Shown here one piece after another: positions 36,175 through 45,442 of a stretch of 64,000 nt of DNA. Positions within the stretch are counted from its first letter, which is position 1. Every line of letters starts with the position of its first letter. Source of the stretch: an uncultured Gammaproteobacteria bacterium (GTDB lineage Bacteria > Pseudomonadota > Gammaproteobacteria > Pseudomonadales > Pseudohongiellaceae); assembly GCA_913060495.1 (NCBI GenBank), contig CAJXRP010000008.1, positions 1 through 64,000 on the forward strand, given 5' to 3'. Below the pieces are notes generated by a model that saw nothing but the letters and a program-made list of their open reading frames with translations, was not told the DNA's origin and ran no database searches. The position numbers and the translations under genes are program-made.

Positions 36175-36301
36175 TCGAAGAACCTCGCTACGAAACTATT
36201 AGTTGAATGCTTGAGCACGGCTAACTAAGGGTTATAATTGCAGGCAGAGCATGTTCTTGCGAATGAGAACATAAGTTGGATCGTAACAAGTGGTTATTCC
36301 T

Positions 36302-36922
36302 ATGAATATTAAGCGATGCGTGTTTTTCCAATTGGCGGCGGGCCTAGCGTTTTCGCTGTCCTGGGTGTCAATTTCTGCCCAAGATCTCTCTGAGGTGACT
36401 GCCGAAGAATGTGTTCTTGGCGATTGCACAGAGGGAAGAGGTAGGCTGGAGCTCAGCACCCAGTGGGGTAAGGGTGAGTATTTTGGTAATTTTCGAGACG
36501 GCGAGTTTCACGGTAGGGGTCGTCTCGAGATACCTATCTCTTTTACAGCTAAGTCTATCTACGATGGCAATTTCGATAGGGGTATTCGTTCCGGTCGCGG
36601 CACGCATTGGAACGGGAAAGGGAATCTGTACATGGGGCAGTGGCGAGACAATAAGCGCAATGGTCAGGGTTCTTATTTTATCGGCTTAGCCCGGTGGCGT
36701 GAGAACGAGCATAGCGAGTTTTGGATGAAAGAGAATGTCGAAAACTACAGTGGTACTTTTCTCGACGATTTCTATCATGGCGAGGGTACTTATCGCTGGC
36801 CGGAAGGACAAAAGTACGTAGGTAGATTCTTTGCTAATGAAAAGCACGGCCACGGCACCTATTACTACGTTACAGGCTCGCCCCGCCAGCAACTTTGGGA
36901 TTACGGCAATTTTGTTAGATAG
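36302..36922 (+). CDS. Exported MORN-repeat protein
   Basis: ATG 36302 is used rather than GTG 36290 because it gives a normal signal peptide (MNIKRCVFFQLAAGLAFSLS, cleaved near SISA-QD). About six MORN units follow, with the pattern YxGxFxxGxxxGxGxxxxxxG: YFGNFRDGEFHGRGRLE, YDGNFDRGIRSGRGTHW, YMGQWRDNKRNGQGSYF, YSGTFLDDFYHGEGTYRW and YVGRFFANEKHGHGTYYY. MORN sheets bind lipids or proteins in other systems; here the partner is unknown. It stands alone between ybbP and pdxH. Confidence 0.88.
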   Translation: MNIKRCVFFQLAAGLAFSLSWVSISAQDLSEVTAEECVLGDCTEGRGRLELSTQWGKGEYFGNFRDGEFHGRGRLEIPISFTAKSIYDGNFDRGIRSGRGTHWNGKGNLYMGQWRDNKRNGQGSYFIGLARWRENEHSEFWMKENVENYSGTFLDDFYHGEGTYRWPEGQKYVGRFFANEKHGHGTYYYVTGSPRQQLWDYGNFVR

Positions 36923-36990
36923 CCTCTCTGGCAATGTAGCTCTTAATAATTATTCAGCCTTCGGGCTGGAAGCAACCTCTGGACTTCACT

Positions 36991-37629
36991 ATGGATCTTG
37001 AATCACTCCGTCGCGAGTACCTGCGTGGCGGCCTCAGTCGCGATGAGCTCGCTGAAGATCCGTTTGAGCAATTTTCTGCATGGATGCAACAGGCTATCGA
37101 GCTAGAGATTGCAGACCCAACTGCAATGACAGTTGCTACCGTCTCGAAAGACGGCCAACCCAGTCAGCGTATCGTATTGCTCAAACACTTCGATGAAAGG
37201 GGTTTTGTTTTTTATACGAACTACGGTAGCCGAAAGGCAGATGAGCTTAATGCAAACTCGAAGATAAGCCTGCACTTTCCTTGGCACACTGCCGATCGTC
37301 AGGTGAAGGTTTGTGGGGAGGCTGTGAAAGTGAGTGCTGCGGAATCGTTCAAATATTTTACGAGTCGACCTACGGGAAGTCAGATTGCAGCAATAGCCTC
37401 GCAGCAAAGTCGAGTCCTAACATCGCGAACATTGCTGCTAAATCAATTCGAATCGTTGAAGCAAAAGTTTCATAACGGTGAGATTCCGTTTCCAGACTTT
37501 TGGGGAGGCTATCGAGTCGAGCCGAAGGAGGTTGAATTCTGGCAGGGTGGAGAGGATCGCTTACACGATCGCTTTCGCTATCTCCGCTCGGGTGATGCGA
37601 GCTGGTCCATCGACAGGCTCGCTCCTTAA
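36991..37629 (+). CDS. pdxH: Pyridoxamine 5'-phosphate oxidase
   Basis: An FMN enzyme producing pyridoxal phosphate from pyridoxine or pyridoxamine phosphate. 212 residues, the family length. Conserved blocks: [93 protein letters not shown] and the C-terminal RLAP. All FMN and substrate arginine/lysine positions that I can recognise are present. It is convergent with the phosphofructokinase gene (13 bp between stops). Confidence 0.96.
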   Translation: MDLESLRREYLRGGLSRDELAEDPFEQFSAWMQQAIELEIADPTAMTVATVSKDGQPSQRIVLLKHFDERGFVFYTNYGSRKADELNANSKISLHFPWHTADRQVKVCGEAVKVSAAESFKYFTSRPTGSQIAAIASQQSRVLTSRTLLLNQFESLKQKFHNGEIPFPDFWGGYRVEPKEVEFWQGGEDRLHDRFRYLRSGDASWSIDRLAP

Positions 37630-37642
37630 GGTTTGTTACCCG

Positions 37643-38905
37643 CTAGCTAGGCTTCCACTTCCGTAGTTTCTTCTTCTCCAGTTGTTTCTTCAGCCTCGCA
37701 TACTGCGGGATGCCGTTCTTGTAACTTGGATAGTCCTCGCCTTGAATCAATGGCGAGAGATACTCGCGTGCGGCATCAGTAATATGAAAGCCATCACGAC
37801 TTATATAGTTTCTCGGCATCATCTTTTCGACGTTAGCAACATCGGAAAGCTTTGCCTCACCGATGCGCCAGCTGTACTTCTTGCCTTTGCCGCGAACGAT
37901 TGCTGGCATTACGGCGTTCTTACCGGCTAGCGCGAATTCTACGGCAGCCTCGCCAACGGCATAGGCTTGATTTACATCGGTAGCAGAGGCGATGTGTCTC
38001 GCTGCGCGCTGCAGATAATCGGCCACTGCCCAATGGTATTTGTAGCCAAGCTCATCCTTAATCATCTTTGCAACAAAGGGTGCGACGCCGCCGAGTTGTA
38101 CGTGTCCGAATGCGTCCTTGCCACCAGCATCTGCTAGAAACGATCCATCTTTGTTCTGTGCGCCTTCTGATACCACGATGGCGCAGTAGCCATATTTTTT
38201 CACGCAAGATTTTACTTTGCGGATGAACTTCTCTTTGTTGAAGGCGATCTCTGGGAAAAGAATAATATGTGGCGCGTCGCCCTCTTGCTCTGTCGCTAAG
38301 CCGGCGGCACCTGCGATCCAGCCTGCATGGCGACCCATTACTTCCATGACGAAAACCTTCGTCGATGAATCACACATGGATGCTACATCCAGTCCTGCCT
38401 CGCGGATTGACACCGCGACATACTTCGCCACAGACCCGAACCCTGGACAATTGTCTGTTATGGGTAAATCGTTATCGACGGTTTTCGGCACGCCGATGCA
38501 GGTAATAGGGTAGCCTTTCTCGAGACTGAGCTGAGAGATTTTGTTGGCAGTGTCCTGAGAATCGCCGCCACCGTTGTAGAGGAAATAGCGAATATTGTGC
38601 GCGACAAACACCTCCATAAGGCGTTCGTATTCCCGTTTATTCTCGGCATAAGATTTTAGCTTATAACGACAAGAGCCAAATGCGCCGGCCGGTGTTGTGC
38701 GCAGAGCGGCTATCGCCTGCTTAGATTCTTTACTGGTGTCGATGAGTTCTTCATTCAAGGCGCCAACAATACCATTGAGTCCTGCATATACCTTTCCAAT
38801 CTTATCTTTGTTCTTTCGTGCAGTCTCGATGACCCCGCAGGCGCTAGCGTTGATGACGGAGGTGACTCCGCCCGACTGGGCGTAGAAAAGATTAGCTTTA
38901 CTCAT
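37643..38905 (-). CDS. Pyrophosphate-dependent 6-phosphofructokinase
   Basis: A 420-residue PfkA-fold enzyme interconverting fructose 6-phosphate and fructose 1,6-bisphosphate. FYAQSGGVTSVINASACGVIETA gives the N-terminal loop. The phosphoryl-donor site reads GGGDSQDT with Asp115 where ATP enzymes carry Gly, and PKTVDNDL with Lys141 where ATP enzymes have Gly; both changes define PPi specificity. MGRHAGWIAGAAGL is the fructose-phosphate block. The reaction is reversible, so the enzyme can serve glycolysis and gluconeogenesis, which suits a cell feeding on acids and fats. Cytoplasmic, monocistronic as far as I can see. Confidence 0.93.
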   Translation of the reverse strand: MSKANLFYAQSGGVTSVINASACGVIETARKNKDKIGKVYAGLNGIVGALNEELIDTSKESKQAIAALRTTPAGAFGSCRYKLKSYAENKREYERLMEVFVAHNIRYFLYNGGGDSQDTANKISQLSLEKGYPITCIGVPKTVDNDLPITDNCPGFGSVAKYVAVSIREAGLDVASMCDSSTKVFVMEVMGRHAGWIAGAAGLATEQEGDAPHIILFPEIAFNKEKFIRKVKSCVKKYGYCAIVVSEGAQNKDGSFLADAGGKDAFGHVQLGGVAPFVAKMIKDELGYKYHWAVADYLQRAARHIASATDVNQAYAVGEAAVEFALAGKNAVMPAIVRGKGKKYSWRIGEAKLSDVANVEKMMPRNYISRDGFHITDAAREYLSPLIQGEDYPSYKNGIPQYARLKKQLEKKKLRKWKPS

Positions 38906-39021
38906 AGGTTGTGTTCGCTTGTTAGTTCCGGTGGAGACGTCAGAATTTGCTGATGCCCGAGGAAGGGGAGTTTACAAGCTGTGAGATAGTACTTCAATTA
39001 CTTGCCAGCTCTCATAGATTG

Positions 39022-39642
39022 ATGCAACATTCGAAGCCCTATTCGGAACAGGTGAAGCTCGTGCAATTGATAATTGGAATGTCTGGAGCTAGTGGCGTTA
39101 TCTATGGGATACGACTACTGCAAGTCCTGCAGCAGGACTCGAGCATAGAGACGCACTTGGTCATGTCGGATTCTGCCAAGCTGAATATTGCAGTGGAAAC
39201 CGAGTTTTCCTCCAAGGATGTGCAGGCCATGGCCGATCACGTGCATTCGAACAAAGATATAGGTGCCACGATTGCGAGCGGGTCCTTTAGATCTGATGGG
39301 ATGATCATCGCTCCCTGCTCCATAAAGACGCTGTCAGCGGTCGCGAATTGCTATGCGGACTCTCTTATAGTGAGGGCCGCGGATGTCATGTTGAAAGAGC
39401 GCAGGCGATTGGTCTTGGTGCCAAGAGAGACGCCATTACACACCGGGCACTGTGAACTCCTCCTGCGAGCCAGTCAGAATGGCGCGATTCTGGCGCCACC
39501 TATGCCAGCACACTATATAAAGCCACAGTCGGTAGAAGAGCTCGTGGATCATCACGTTGGTAGAGTGCTAGACCTTTTTGATATAGACCCTGGTCTAGTT
39601 AAGCGCTGGCAGGGAACACGGGAAAACGCAAACAATGAGTAA
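39022..39642 (+). CDS. ubiX: Flavin prenyltransferase
   Basis: Makes prenylated FMN, the cofactor of UbiD decarboxylases used in ubiquinone synthesis. The core begins LIIGMSGASGVIYGIRLLQVLQQ and includes IGATIASGSFRSDGMIIAPCSIKTLSAVANCYADSLIVRAADVMLKERRRLVLVPRETPLH, all diagnostic. The open frame extends back to 38947, but E. coli UbiX starts only about six residues before GISGASG. Possible starts are ATG 39022, GTG 39052 and GTG 39061; none has a strong ribosome site, so the N-terminus is uncertain. The SDR gene overlaps the end by 8 bp. Confidence 0.93.
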   Translation: MQHSKPYSEQVKLVQLIIGMSGASGVIYGIRLLQVLQQDSSIETHLVMSDSAKLNIAVETEFSSKDVQAMADHVHSNKDIGATIASGSFRSDGMIIAPCSIKTLSAVANCYADSLIVRAADVMLKERRRLVLVPRETPLHTGHCELLLRASQNGAILAPPMPAHYIKPQSVEELVDHHVGRVLDLFDIDPGLVKRWQGTRENANNE

Positions 39643-40414
39643 GAATCTATTCGATCTAACTGGCAAGGTTGCGCTAATCACCGGCGGTAATAGCGGAATT
39701 GGTTTAGGTTTTGCGGAAGGTGTTGCAAAGCAGGGGGCGGATGTTTGTGTCTGGGGTCGCAACCTTGAAAAGAATGCCGCGGTCGTAGAGAAGTTGGGAG
39801 AGTTCGGTAGCAAAGTACATGCCGTATGTTGTGATGTTTCGGATGAGGCGGCGGTGGAGAAATCCTTCGCCGAGACGCTAGAGGTTTTTGGCCGAGTAGA
39901 TGGCTGTTTTGCAAATTCTGGTGTCGCTAAATCGGGTCGCTTCGAAGAATTCTCTACCGAAGATTGGCGGCATGTAATGGATGTGAATTTGGATGGTCTG
40001 TTCTATACACTGAGATGTGCAGCGAAACACATGAAGCAGCGTGCCGAAGCTGGAGACCCTGGCGGTCGCCTCATCGGGACTTCGTCTCTGGGTGCGTTAA
40101 TGGGTATGGCGAGAGTGGAAGCTTACGGCGCAAGCAAGGGAGCCGTGATCTCGATGATGCAAGCGTTGGCTGTCGAATATGCACGCTGGGGAGTAACTGC
40201 CAATTCCATCCTGCCAGGTCACATTGAAACGGCGATGACCAAAGATAACTATGCCAATGAAAAATTTGCCAACGCAATTCTGCCGCGAATTCCAGCGCGC
40301 CGTTGGGGCGATAGGTCAGACTTTGAGGGCATAGCGGCCTATTTGATGAGCGATGCTAGCCGCTATCACACGGGTGATAGTTTGCTGATCGATGGCGGGT
40401 TTTTTCTCTATTAG
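39635..40414 (+). CDS. SDR family NAD(P)-dependent oxidoreductase
   Basis: A 259-residue classical short-chain dehydrogenase with cofactor loop TGGNSGIG, ANSGVAKSG, and catalytic Ser/Tyr/Lys in GTSSLGALMGMARVEAYGASK. PGHIETAMT and GDSLLIDGGFF complete the family. The pattern resembles 3-oxoacyl-ACP reductase/glucose dehydrogenase-like SDRs; the substrate is unknown. Its ATG overlaps the ubiX stop by 8 bp, so it is translationally coupled to ubiX, an arrangement with no obvious biochemical logic. Confidence 0.9.
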   Translation: MSKNLFDLTGKVALITGGNSGIGLGFAEGVAKQGADVCVWGRNLEKNAAVVEKLGEFGSKVHAVCCDVSDEAAVEKSFAETLEVFGRVDGCFANSGVAKSGRFEEFSTEDWRHVMDVNLDGLFYTLRCAAKHMKQRAEAGDPGGRLIGTSSLGALMGMARVEAYGASKGAVISMMQALAVEYARWGVTANSILPGHIETAMTKDNYANEKFANAILPRIPARRWGDRSDFEGIAAYLMSDASRYHTGDSLLIDGGFFLY

Positions 40415-40883
40415 GTCTTGTGACGAGGATGCGAGCAGTGGCTTCGTGAGAGTCTGTATCCCTCTGAATTAACAATAAAAAACGATACTTTTCCTGTTTT
40501 TGTGCTAAAGTGCCGCCACGTTCAGACAGGGCTATTCAAAGCTAACGCTTGTTTCAGCAATATCTAGACGGTGCATCATACTTAGATAAGGTCACGTTAC
40601 TGCGTCAAACCGCAGTCTGCAGGCTTCTATTCAGCGAATCGATTTTAGATCCGACTCGAATTCCAAGCCGCCACCTCAATTCTGGCTACTCGCAACACAC
40701 CGCGAGTAACTACGAACTAGCTATCGAATGCACATCCGTGCAATAGAACTATTTTTAAAAGTTTAAAGTTCGGAAAACCATAACGAGAAACCATCGAGCT
40801 TCCTCCTATTGAGGAGTAGGCAATGCGTTTGCGTTTCGAACAAATACAATGCTTCGGCATACTTACTAACTAAGAGAATTTGA
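40415..40883 (+). promoter_or_regulatory. 469-bp candidate structured leader region upstream of rhlE
   Basis: No convincing long gene lies here. Three compact hairpins are visible: ACTGCG/CGCAGT at 40599-40616, TACTCGC/GCGAGTA at 40687-40708, and CTCCT/AGGAG at 40803-40816. The last overlaps the ribosome site of a 16-codon ORF. An extended -10-like element (TGTGCTAAAGT, 40501-40511) could start a transcript of about 370 nt before the helicase ATG, but its -35 is poor. Cold-induced helicase mRNAs often have long structured leaders; that this is one is inference. Confidence 0.4.
40823..40873 (+). CDS. Candidate 16-codon leader peptide upstream of rhlE
   Basis: ATG 40823 is preceded by GAGGAG (40811-40816) with six bases of spacing, one of the best ribosome sites in the window. 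The ORF encodes MRLRFEQIQCFGILTN and stops at TAA 40871-40873, only ten bases before the helicase ATG. The helicase itself has only a weak site (AAGAGA). This placement would suit translational coupling or leader-peptide control. The GAGGAG is also paired in a short hairpin. No homology can be judged at this length. Confidence 0.4.
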   Translation: MRLRFEQIQCFGILTN

Positions 40884-42170
40884 ATGACATTTAACACACT
40901 CGGACTATCCGACACACTGTTGCAAGCCGTGCAACAAACTGGCTACACATCGCCAACACCCATCCAGCAGAAAGCTATCCCAGAAATTCTAGCAGGCCGC
41001 GATGTAATGGCTGCGGCACAGACTGGCACGGGAAAGACCGCGGGATTCACATTGCCATTACTGCAATTGATCAGCGGACGCCCGAATCGAAATAGAAATA
41101 GCTTTCGTGCTTTGATACTAACGCCGACTCGAGAATTAGCGGCGCAAATTGAAGACAGCATCCAGACCTATGGCACCCATGAGAATCTTAGGTATGGCGT
41201 AGTTTTCGGTGGCGTAAATATTAACCCGCAGAAGAAGACTTTGAACCGTGGCCTCGACATTTTAGTGGCTACACCGGGCAGATTATTGGATCTGTATCAG
41301 CAGAAGTGCATCGACTTTAGAGATATCGAGGTGTTGATTCTCGATGAAGCCGATCGAATGCTGGATATGGGTTTTATTCGCGATATTAAAAAGATTATGG
41401 CGCTGCTTCCAAAGAAGCGGCAGAACTTGATGTTCTCGGCGACATTCTCCGATGATATTCGAGTTTTAGCGAAGACCATCTGCAACAACCCTGTGGAGAT
41501 CGATGTCGCCCCGAGAAATTCTACGGTGGAAGCGATTTCACAGAAGATGTATTACGTAGACAAAGCCAGCAAGCCTAGCCTGCTAATTGAGATGATGTTG
41601 GCGAGCAACGATCAGACACTGGTATTCAGTCGCACTAAGCATGGTGCTAACAACTTAGCTAAGAAGCTGAATAAAGAGAACATAAAAGCCGCGGCCATCC
41701 ATGGCAACAAGTCTCAGGCACAGAGAACAAAAGCCCTTTATGACTTCAAGCAGGGTGGGGTGCAGGTCTTGGTAGCTACAGACATAGCGGCTCGGGGTAT
41801 CGATATCGATCAACTCGCAAGGGTCATCAACTTCGATCTTCCTCATGTGCCTGAAGATTATGTGCATCGGATCGGACGAACTGGTCGAGCCGGCGCTACT
41901 GGACTGGCTATTTCACTGGTTAGCGGTGAAGAGAGTAAGCAGCTACGTGACATAGAGCGCTTGATAAAGTTTGCGGTTCCCAGGGGTGATAGTGAGGAAT
42001 TCACATTTGCCTTAGCGAATCCGGCGCCCGCTAGTAAGAGCAGCGAGCCCAGCAGAAGACCCTCCAACAATCAACGACCTCGTCGTAGACAGGGCGCTGC
42101 TGGAAAGCCTGCCAATAAAGGCTCGTCTAGTGGGAAATGGAAATCATCACGATCGAAGGCTGCTGCCTAG
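40884..42170 (+). CDS. rhlE: DEAD-box RNA helicase, RhlE type
   Basis: A 428-residue ATP-dependent RNA helicase. Motifs in order: Q motif ([14 protein letters not shown]), I (AQTGTGKT), Ia (PTRELAAQ), Ib (ATPGRLLD), II (DEAD), III (SATFS), IV ([11 protein letters not shown]), V ([11 protein letters not shown]) and VI ([10 protein letters not shown]). The C-terminal tail after residue 370 is basic and rich in Ser, Pro and Arg, typical of RhlE, which helps ribosome assembly and RNA turnover. It lacks the long RNA-binding domain of DbpA or CsdA. Its own ribosome site is weak; see the leader ORF just upstream. Confidence 0.94.
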   Translation: MTFNTLGLSDTLLQAVQQTGYTSPTPIQQKAIPEILAGRDVMAAAQTGTGKTAGFTLPLLQLISGRPNRNRNSFRALILTPTRELAAQIEDSIQTYGTHENLRYGVVFGGVNINPQKKTLNRGLDILVATPGRLLDLYQQKCIDFRDIEVLILDEADRMLDMGFIRDIKKIMALLPKKRQNLMFSATFSDDIRVLAKTICNNPVEIDVAPRNSTVEAISQKMYYVDKASKPSLLIEMMLASNDQTLVFSRTKHGANNLAKKLNKENIKAAAIHGNKSQAQRTKALYDFKQGGVQVLVATDIAARGIDIDQLARVINFDLPHVPEDYVHRIGRTGRAGATGLAISLVSGEESKQLRDIERLIKFAVPRGDSEEFTFALANPAPASKSSEPSRRPSNNQRPRRRQGAAGKPANKGSSSGKWKSSRSKAAA

Positions 42171-42360
42171 TAGTCATTACCCTGAGGGTGGAGTATTCGA
42201 GATAGGAGTACTCCATCTGTCAGCCCGGCAAAATCCGGGTAAATATGGGTATATTTTGAGGTGCGGCTGCCTATTTGGCTGCTGCAGGCTTGACTGACAG
42301 GGCCGTCAATGACAGTGTTAACACTACTTAATTACAATAATTTTCCTATGTGAGGATGAC

Positions 42361-42582
42361 ATGCTTACACAAGGTACCGGCTTCGCCAGATACTCTAAAT
42401 CACTCTGCTGGATTGTTGCATTAATCTGGTTGGCACTTTCTTTCTTAGCGTTCACCGGCGACAGTGAAAGTTCCACAATCAACGGTTTCTTATGGCTCGC
42501 GGGTGCAGTAGCTTTTGCATTCTCCGCTAGCTTTATTTCGAAGTCTTCGGGTTCGGCTGAATCCAGTGCGGCGGAAGAGTAA
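42361..42582 (+). CDS. Small two-helix membrane protein
   Basis: A 73-residue protein starting at ATG 42361 after GAGGA (seven bases). Two hydrophobic segments (LCWIVALIWLALSFLAF and GFLWLAGAVAFAFSASFI) are joined by a short polar loop (TGDSESSTIN); the C-terminus is a Ser/Ala/Glu tail. I recognise no family. The good ribosome site and clean membrane pattern support it being real. It is isolated, between rhlE and the minus-strand TIGR02444 gene. Confidence 0.6.
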   Translation: MLTQGTGFARYSKSLCWIVALIWLALSFLAFTGDSESSTINGFLWLAGAVAFAFSASFISKSSGSAESSAAEE

Positions 42583-42715
42583 ACACTCTTTGATCGTCAA
42601 TGTAGCTATTCGCAATGACGAATAGCTACTGTTCTAGGTTTTGCCATCTAAATCTCTGCAGTATTTATTCCCCATATCTATTCCTCGCAGCTATTTACCG
42701 CACTATTTCCTGCGC

Positions 42716-43216
42716 CTAGGCTGCAAGGGCGTTGTGTAAAATCTCCAATCGAGTAGTAATCTTCTCGTCTCTTTCTGTTCCTAATGCATGCAACAGCTTA
42801 TCGATATTTTTTACGGCGTCATCGTTGTGGATCAGGTATTTCCGGCCGTTATTAAATTCGAATGCCAGGCTGGCTAGTTTTTCTTGCTGATACTTCTCAG
42901 CCATCAATTCGTTTGCCTTGATGCTCTCTCGTAAGTTACTGAATTGCTCGTCTGGATTGAGATTGAGTTTCATCCAAGTGCGGGCGCTTCGAAGCGGCTG
43001 GACAACATGGGCGCGCCATTCGCTCGAGAGTTCGATGGCATCGTGTAATAAGGCCTGTTCTAACTCCCCGTAGACACTGCCGTGCCAAAAACAGAATAAA
43101 ATCAAGTTCACGTCCAGGCCATAGGCATCCTGCAGCTCCAGACAGGTTGAGGCCACACCCTCTCGGTTATAGAGCTGTAAGGAGAAGTTCCAGAATTTTT
43201 GCGGTTCGTTTTGCAT
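42716..43216 (-). CDS. TIGR02444 family protein
   Basis: A 166-residue helical protein. The opening FWNFSLQLYNREGVASTCLELQDAYGLDVNLILFCFWHG is the hallmark of TIGR02444/DUF2390, a family found mostly in proteobacteria with no established function. The remainder is helical and charged. It is divergent from mpl, with a short shared spacer. Confidence 0.88.
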   Translation of the reverse strand: MQNEPQKFWNFSLQLYNREGVASTCLELQDAYGLDVNLILFCFWHGSVYGELEQALLHDAIELSSEWRAHVVQPLRSARTWMKLNLNPDEQFSNLRESIKANELMAEKYQQEKLASLAFEFNNGRKYLIHNDDAVKNIDKLLHALGTERDEKITTRLEILHNALAA

Positions 43217-43312
43217 TATTCGATTCAGTAGTGGCTTAGTACTCCTATGCTACCGAAGTTTTGTGCTATAAACAGCACTCCGATAACCAAGCCCAGTACC
43301 GCGAGATTCTCC

Positions 43313-44764
43313 ATGCACGTACATATTTTAGGCATCTGCGGCACCTTCATGGGTAGCCTGGCCATTATTGCTAAACAGCTCGGCTATCGCGTGAGCGGAA
43401 GCGATGCCAATGTCTATCCGCCAATGAGCACGCAATTGGAAGAGATGGGCATCGATTTGATGGAGGGATTCCGGCCGGAACACCTCTACCCAGAGCCAGA
43501 CTTGGTGATTATTGGGAATGCGCTCTCCCGCGGGAATCCGGCTGTCGAACATGTTTTGAACGAAGGTTTGAATTACACGTCGGGTCCACAGTGGCTGTCA
43601 CAATACGTGCTTCATGACAGGTGGGTGCTGGCAGTCGCGGGTACCCATGGAAAAACCAGCACCAGCGCCATGCTCACTTGGATACTCGAGAATGCAGGTA
43701 TGAAGCCTGGCTATCTTATCGGTGGTGTAACGAATAATCTGCCACGTTCGGCGGACATTGGTGATTCGGCATTCTTCGTCGTAGAGGCAGATGAGTACGA
43801 TAGCGCCTTCTTCGATAAGCGTTCTAAGTTCGTCCACTACGCACCAAGAACCGCCATCTTGAATAACCTCGAATTCGACCACGCAGATATCTTCGATGAT
43901 CTAGAGGCTATCCAGAAGCAGTTTCATCATTTGCTTAGAACGGTGCCCGGCAATGGGTTGCTTATCATTCCCCACGGCGAAGCCACCATCGAGGCGGTGC
44001 TACGGATGGGTAATTGGACTCCGAAGCAACAATTTGGTATCGCTGTTCCGGAGGAAGTCTGTAAGAAATTGGCATCTAATGGCGGCGTATTCTGGAATGC
44101 GAAGCTGATCAATGGGCAGGGTTCGGAATTCGAACTCACAAAATACGGTCAGGGAACCACTGGAGAGGTAATTAGCCGTACGCTAGTGGAATGGGATATG
44201 ACCGGCGTGCACAATGTGAAGAATGGTATGGCAGCAATAGCCGCAGCGCACCACGTAGGTATCGATGTTGCTACCGCCGTAGAAGGTTTGCAGAAATATA
44301 AGGGCGTGAAACGACGCATGGAACTGCGCGGCGAAGTGGAAGGCGTAAAAGTCTATGACGATTTCGCGCACCACCCTACGGCTATCATGACTACGCTGCA
44401 GGGCATCCACATGAAGCTGAAATCCGAGGCTGCAGAGTCGCGCCTGATTGCCATAATCGAACCGCGCTCGAATACCATGAAGCTTGGTATTCATCAGCAG
44501 CAATTGGTTGATGCCTGCCAAAAAGCAGACATGGTTATCTGGCAGAAGCCAGAGAAGTCGGGGCTTGATTTCAATGCACTCGTCGCCGATAGCAAGGTGC
44601 CAGGATATGCGTTTTCTACTACGGATGAGATAGTCTCGTTCGTTGAAGAAAATTCTCGCAAGGGTGATCACATAGTGGTGATGAGTAATGGCAGCTTCGA
44701 TGGCATCCATGAGAAATTACTTCGTGCCTTAGATCATAGTCCGACTGGCGCCTTGGGTTTCTGA
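43313..44764 (+). CDS. mpl: UDP-MurNAc:L-Ala-gamma-D-Glu-meso-DAP ligase
   Basis: Peptidoglycan recycling enzyme that attaches the recovered tripeptide to UDP-MurNAc. ATG 43313 gives the family N-terminus MHVHILGICGTFMGSLAIIAKQLG; the frame is open for another 22 codons upstream but those residues are atypical. The ATP loop is VAGTHGKTSTSAMLTW. EADEYDSAFFDKRSKFVHY, NNLEFDHADIF and DDFAHHPTAI are Mur-ligase blocks in the Mpl form. 483 residues, cytoplasmic. The LON-domain gene follows after 8 bp. Confidence 0.95.
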   Translation: MHVHILGICGTFMGSLAIIAKQLGYRVSGSDANVYPPMSTQLEEMGIDLMEGFRPEHLYPEPDLVIIGNALSRGNPAVEHVLNEGLNYTSGPQWLSQYVLHDRWVLAVAGTHGKTSTSAMLTWILENAGMKPGYLIGGVTNNLPRSADIGDSAFFVVEADEYDSAFFDKRSKFVHYAPRTAILNNLEFDHADIFDDLEAIQKQFHHLLRTVPGNGLLIIPHGEATIEAVLRMGNWTPKQQFGIAVPEEVCKKLASNGGVFWNAKLINGQGSEFELTKYGQGTTGEVISRTLVEWDMTGVHNVKNGMAAIAAAHHVGIDVATAVEGLQKYKGVKRRMELRGEVEGVKVYDDFAHHPTAIMTTLQGIHMKLKSEAAESRLIAIIEPRSNTMKLGIHQQQLVDACQKADMVIWQKPEKSGLDFNALVADSKVPGYAFSTTDEIVSFVEENSRKGDHIVVMSNGSFDGIHEKLLRALDHSPTGALGF

Positions 44765-44772
44765 GTGTTTAG

Positions 44773-45387
44773 ATGAGTGATTCTCAAGAGATAGCGTTGT
44801 TTCCCCTGCAACTGGTTATGTTCCCAGGGGGCAGATTGGATCTGCAGATATTCGAGCGGCGCTACATCGATCTGGTTACGCAGTGTATGCGGACAGAGAC
44901 GGGCTTCGGAATCTGCCTGCTGAAGAAGGGAATGGAAACTGTCCAGCCGGGAACTCAGCAAACGATTCATCGCACTGGAACCTTTGCGAATATCATCGAT
45001 TGGGATCAGTTGTCGAACGGCTTGCTTGGAATAACAGTTGAGGGTAGTGCCAAATTCACTATCGAGGATTGCTGGCAGTCCGAGGGTGGTGTGTTGATGG
45101 CCAATGTCACATTCAGTGAGATCGATAGCGTTGGCAAGCAAGCGATACCTATTGATGATGATTTCACAGCACTGTCGGAACTATTGCAGAACTTGGAGAG
45201 CCACCCCTTGGTGGAGCAGAAGAACCTGATAATCGACTACGATAATCTCTGGGACCTTGGTTGGCGCCTTGCGGAATTGATTCCTGTAGAGAATGGGAAG
45301 AAGCAGGACTTACTTGAGATGGACGATCCTTGGGAGCGCATTGAGAATATTGAGCAACTGGTATCCGAGCTTGCTGATGAGTTCTAG
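44773..45387 (+). CDS. LON substrate-binding (LAN) domain protein
   Basis: A 204-residue stand-alone N-terminal Lon domain without ATPase or protease. EIALFPLQLVMFPGGRLDLQIFERRYIDLVTQCMRTETGFGICLLKKG is the standard opening; the rest is helical (DDFTALSELLQNLESHPL, NLWDLGWRLAELIPVE, RIENIEQLVSELADEF). Such proteins are common in bacteria and their role is not settled, perhaps binding unfolded segments. It is 8 bp after mpl, so it is co-transcribed. Confidence 0.9.
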   Translation: MSDSQEIALFPLQLVMFPGGRLDLQIFERRYIDLVTQCMRTETGFGICLLKKGMETVQPGTQQTIHRTGTFANIIDWDQLSNGLLGITVEGSAKFTIEDCWQSEGGVLMANVTFSEIDSVGKQAIPIDDDFTALSELLQNLESHPLVEQKNLIIDYDNLWDLGWRLAELIPVENGKKQDLLEMDDPWERIENIEQLVSELADEF

Positions 45388-45442
45388 TTGTCGGGCTTAA
45401 CTTTTAATAAACCTATGATGCCTCCTTAGAAAGGCGCTGAGT

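Noticed and set aside
40549..40746. 65-codon plus-strand frame from a TTG in the rhlE leader
   Set aside because: No ribosome site, atypical composition, and it crosses two of the predicted hairpins; judged non-coding.
42189..42215. Terminator hairpin (TGGAGTA/TACTCCA) after rhlE
   Set aside because: The stem is followed by TCTGTCAG, not a T-run, and its loop is 13 bases; left unassigned.
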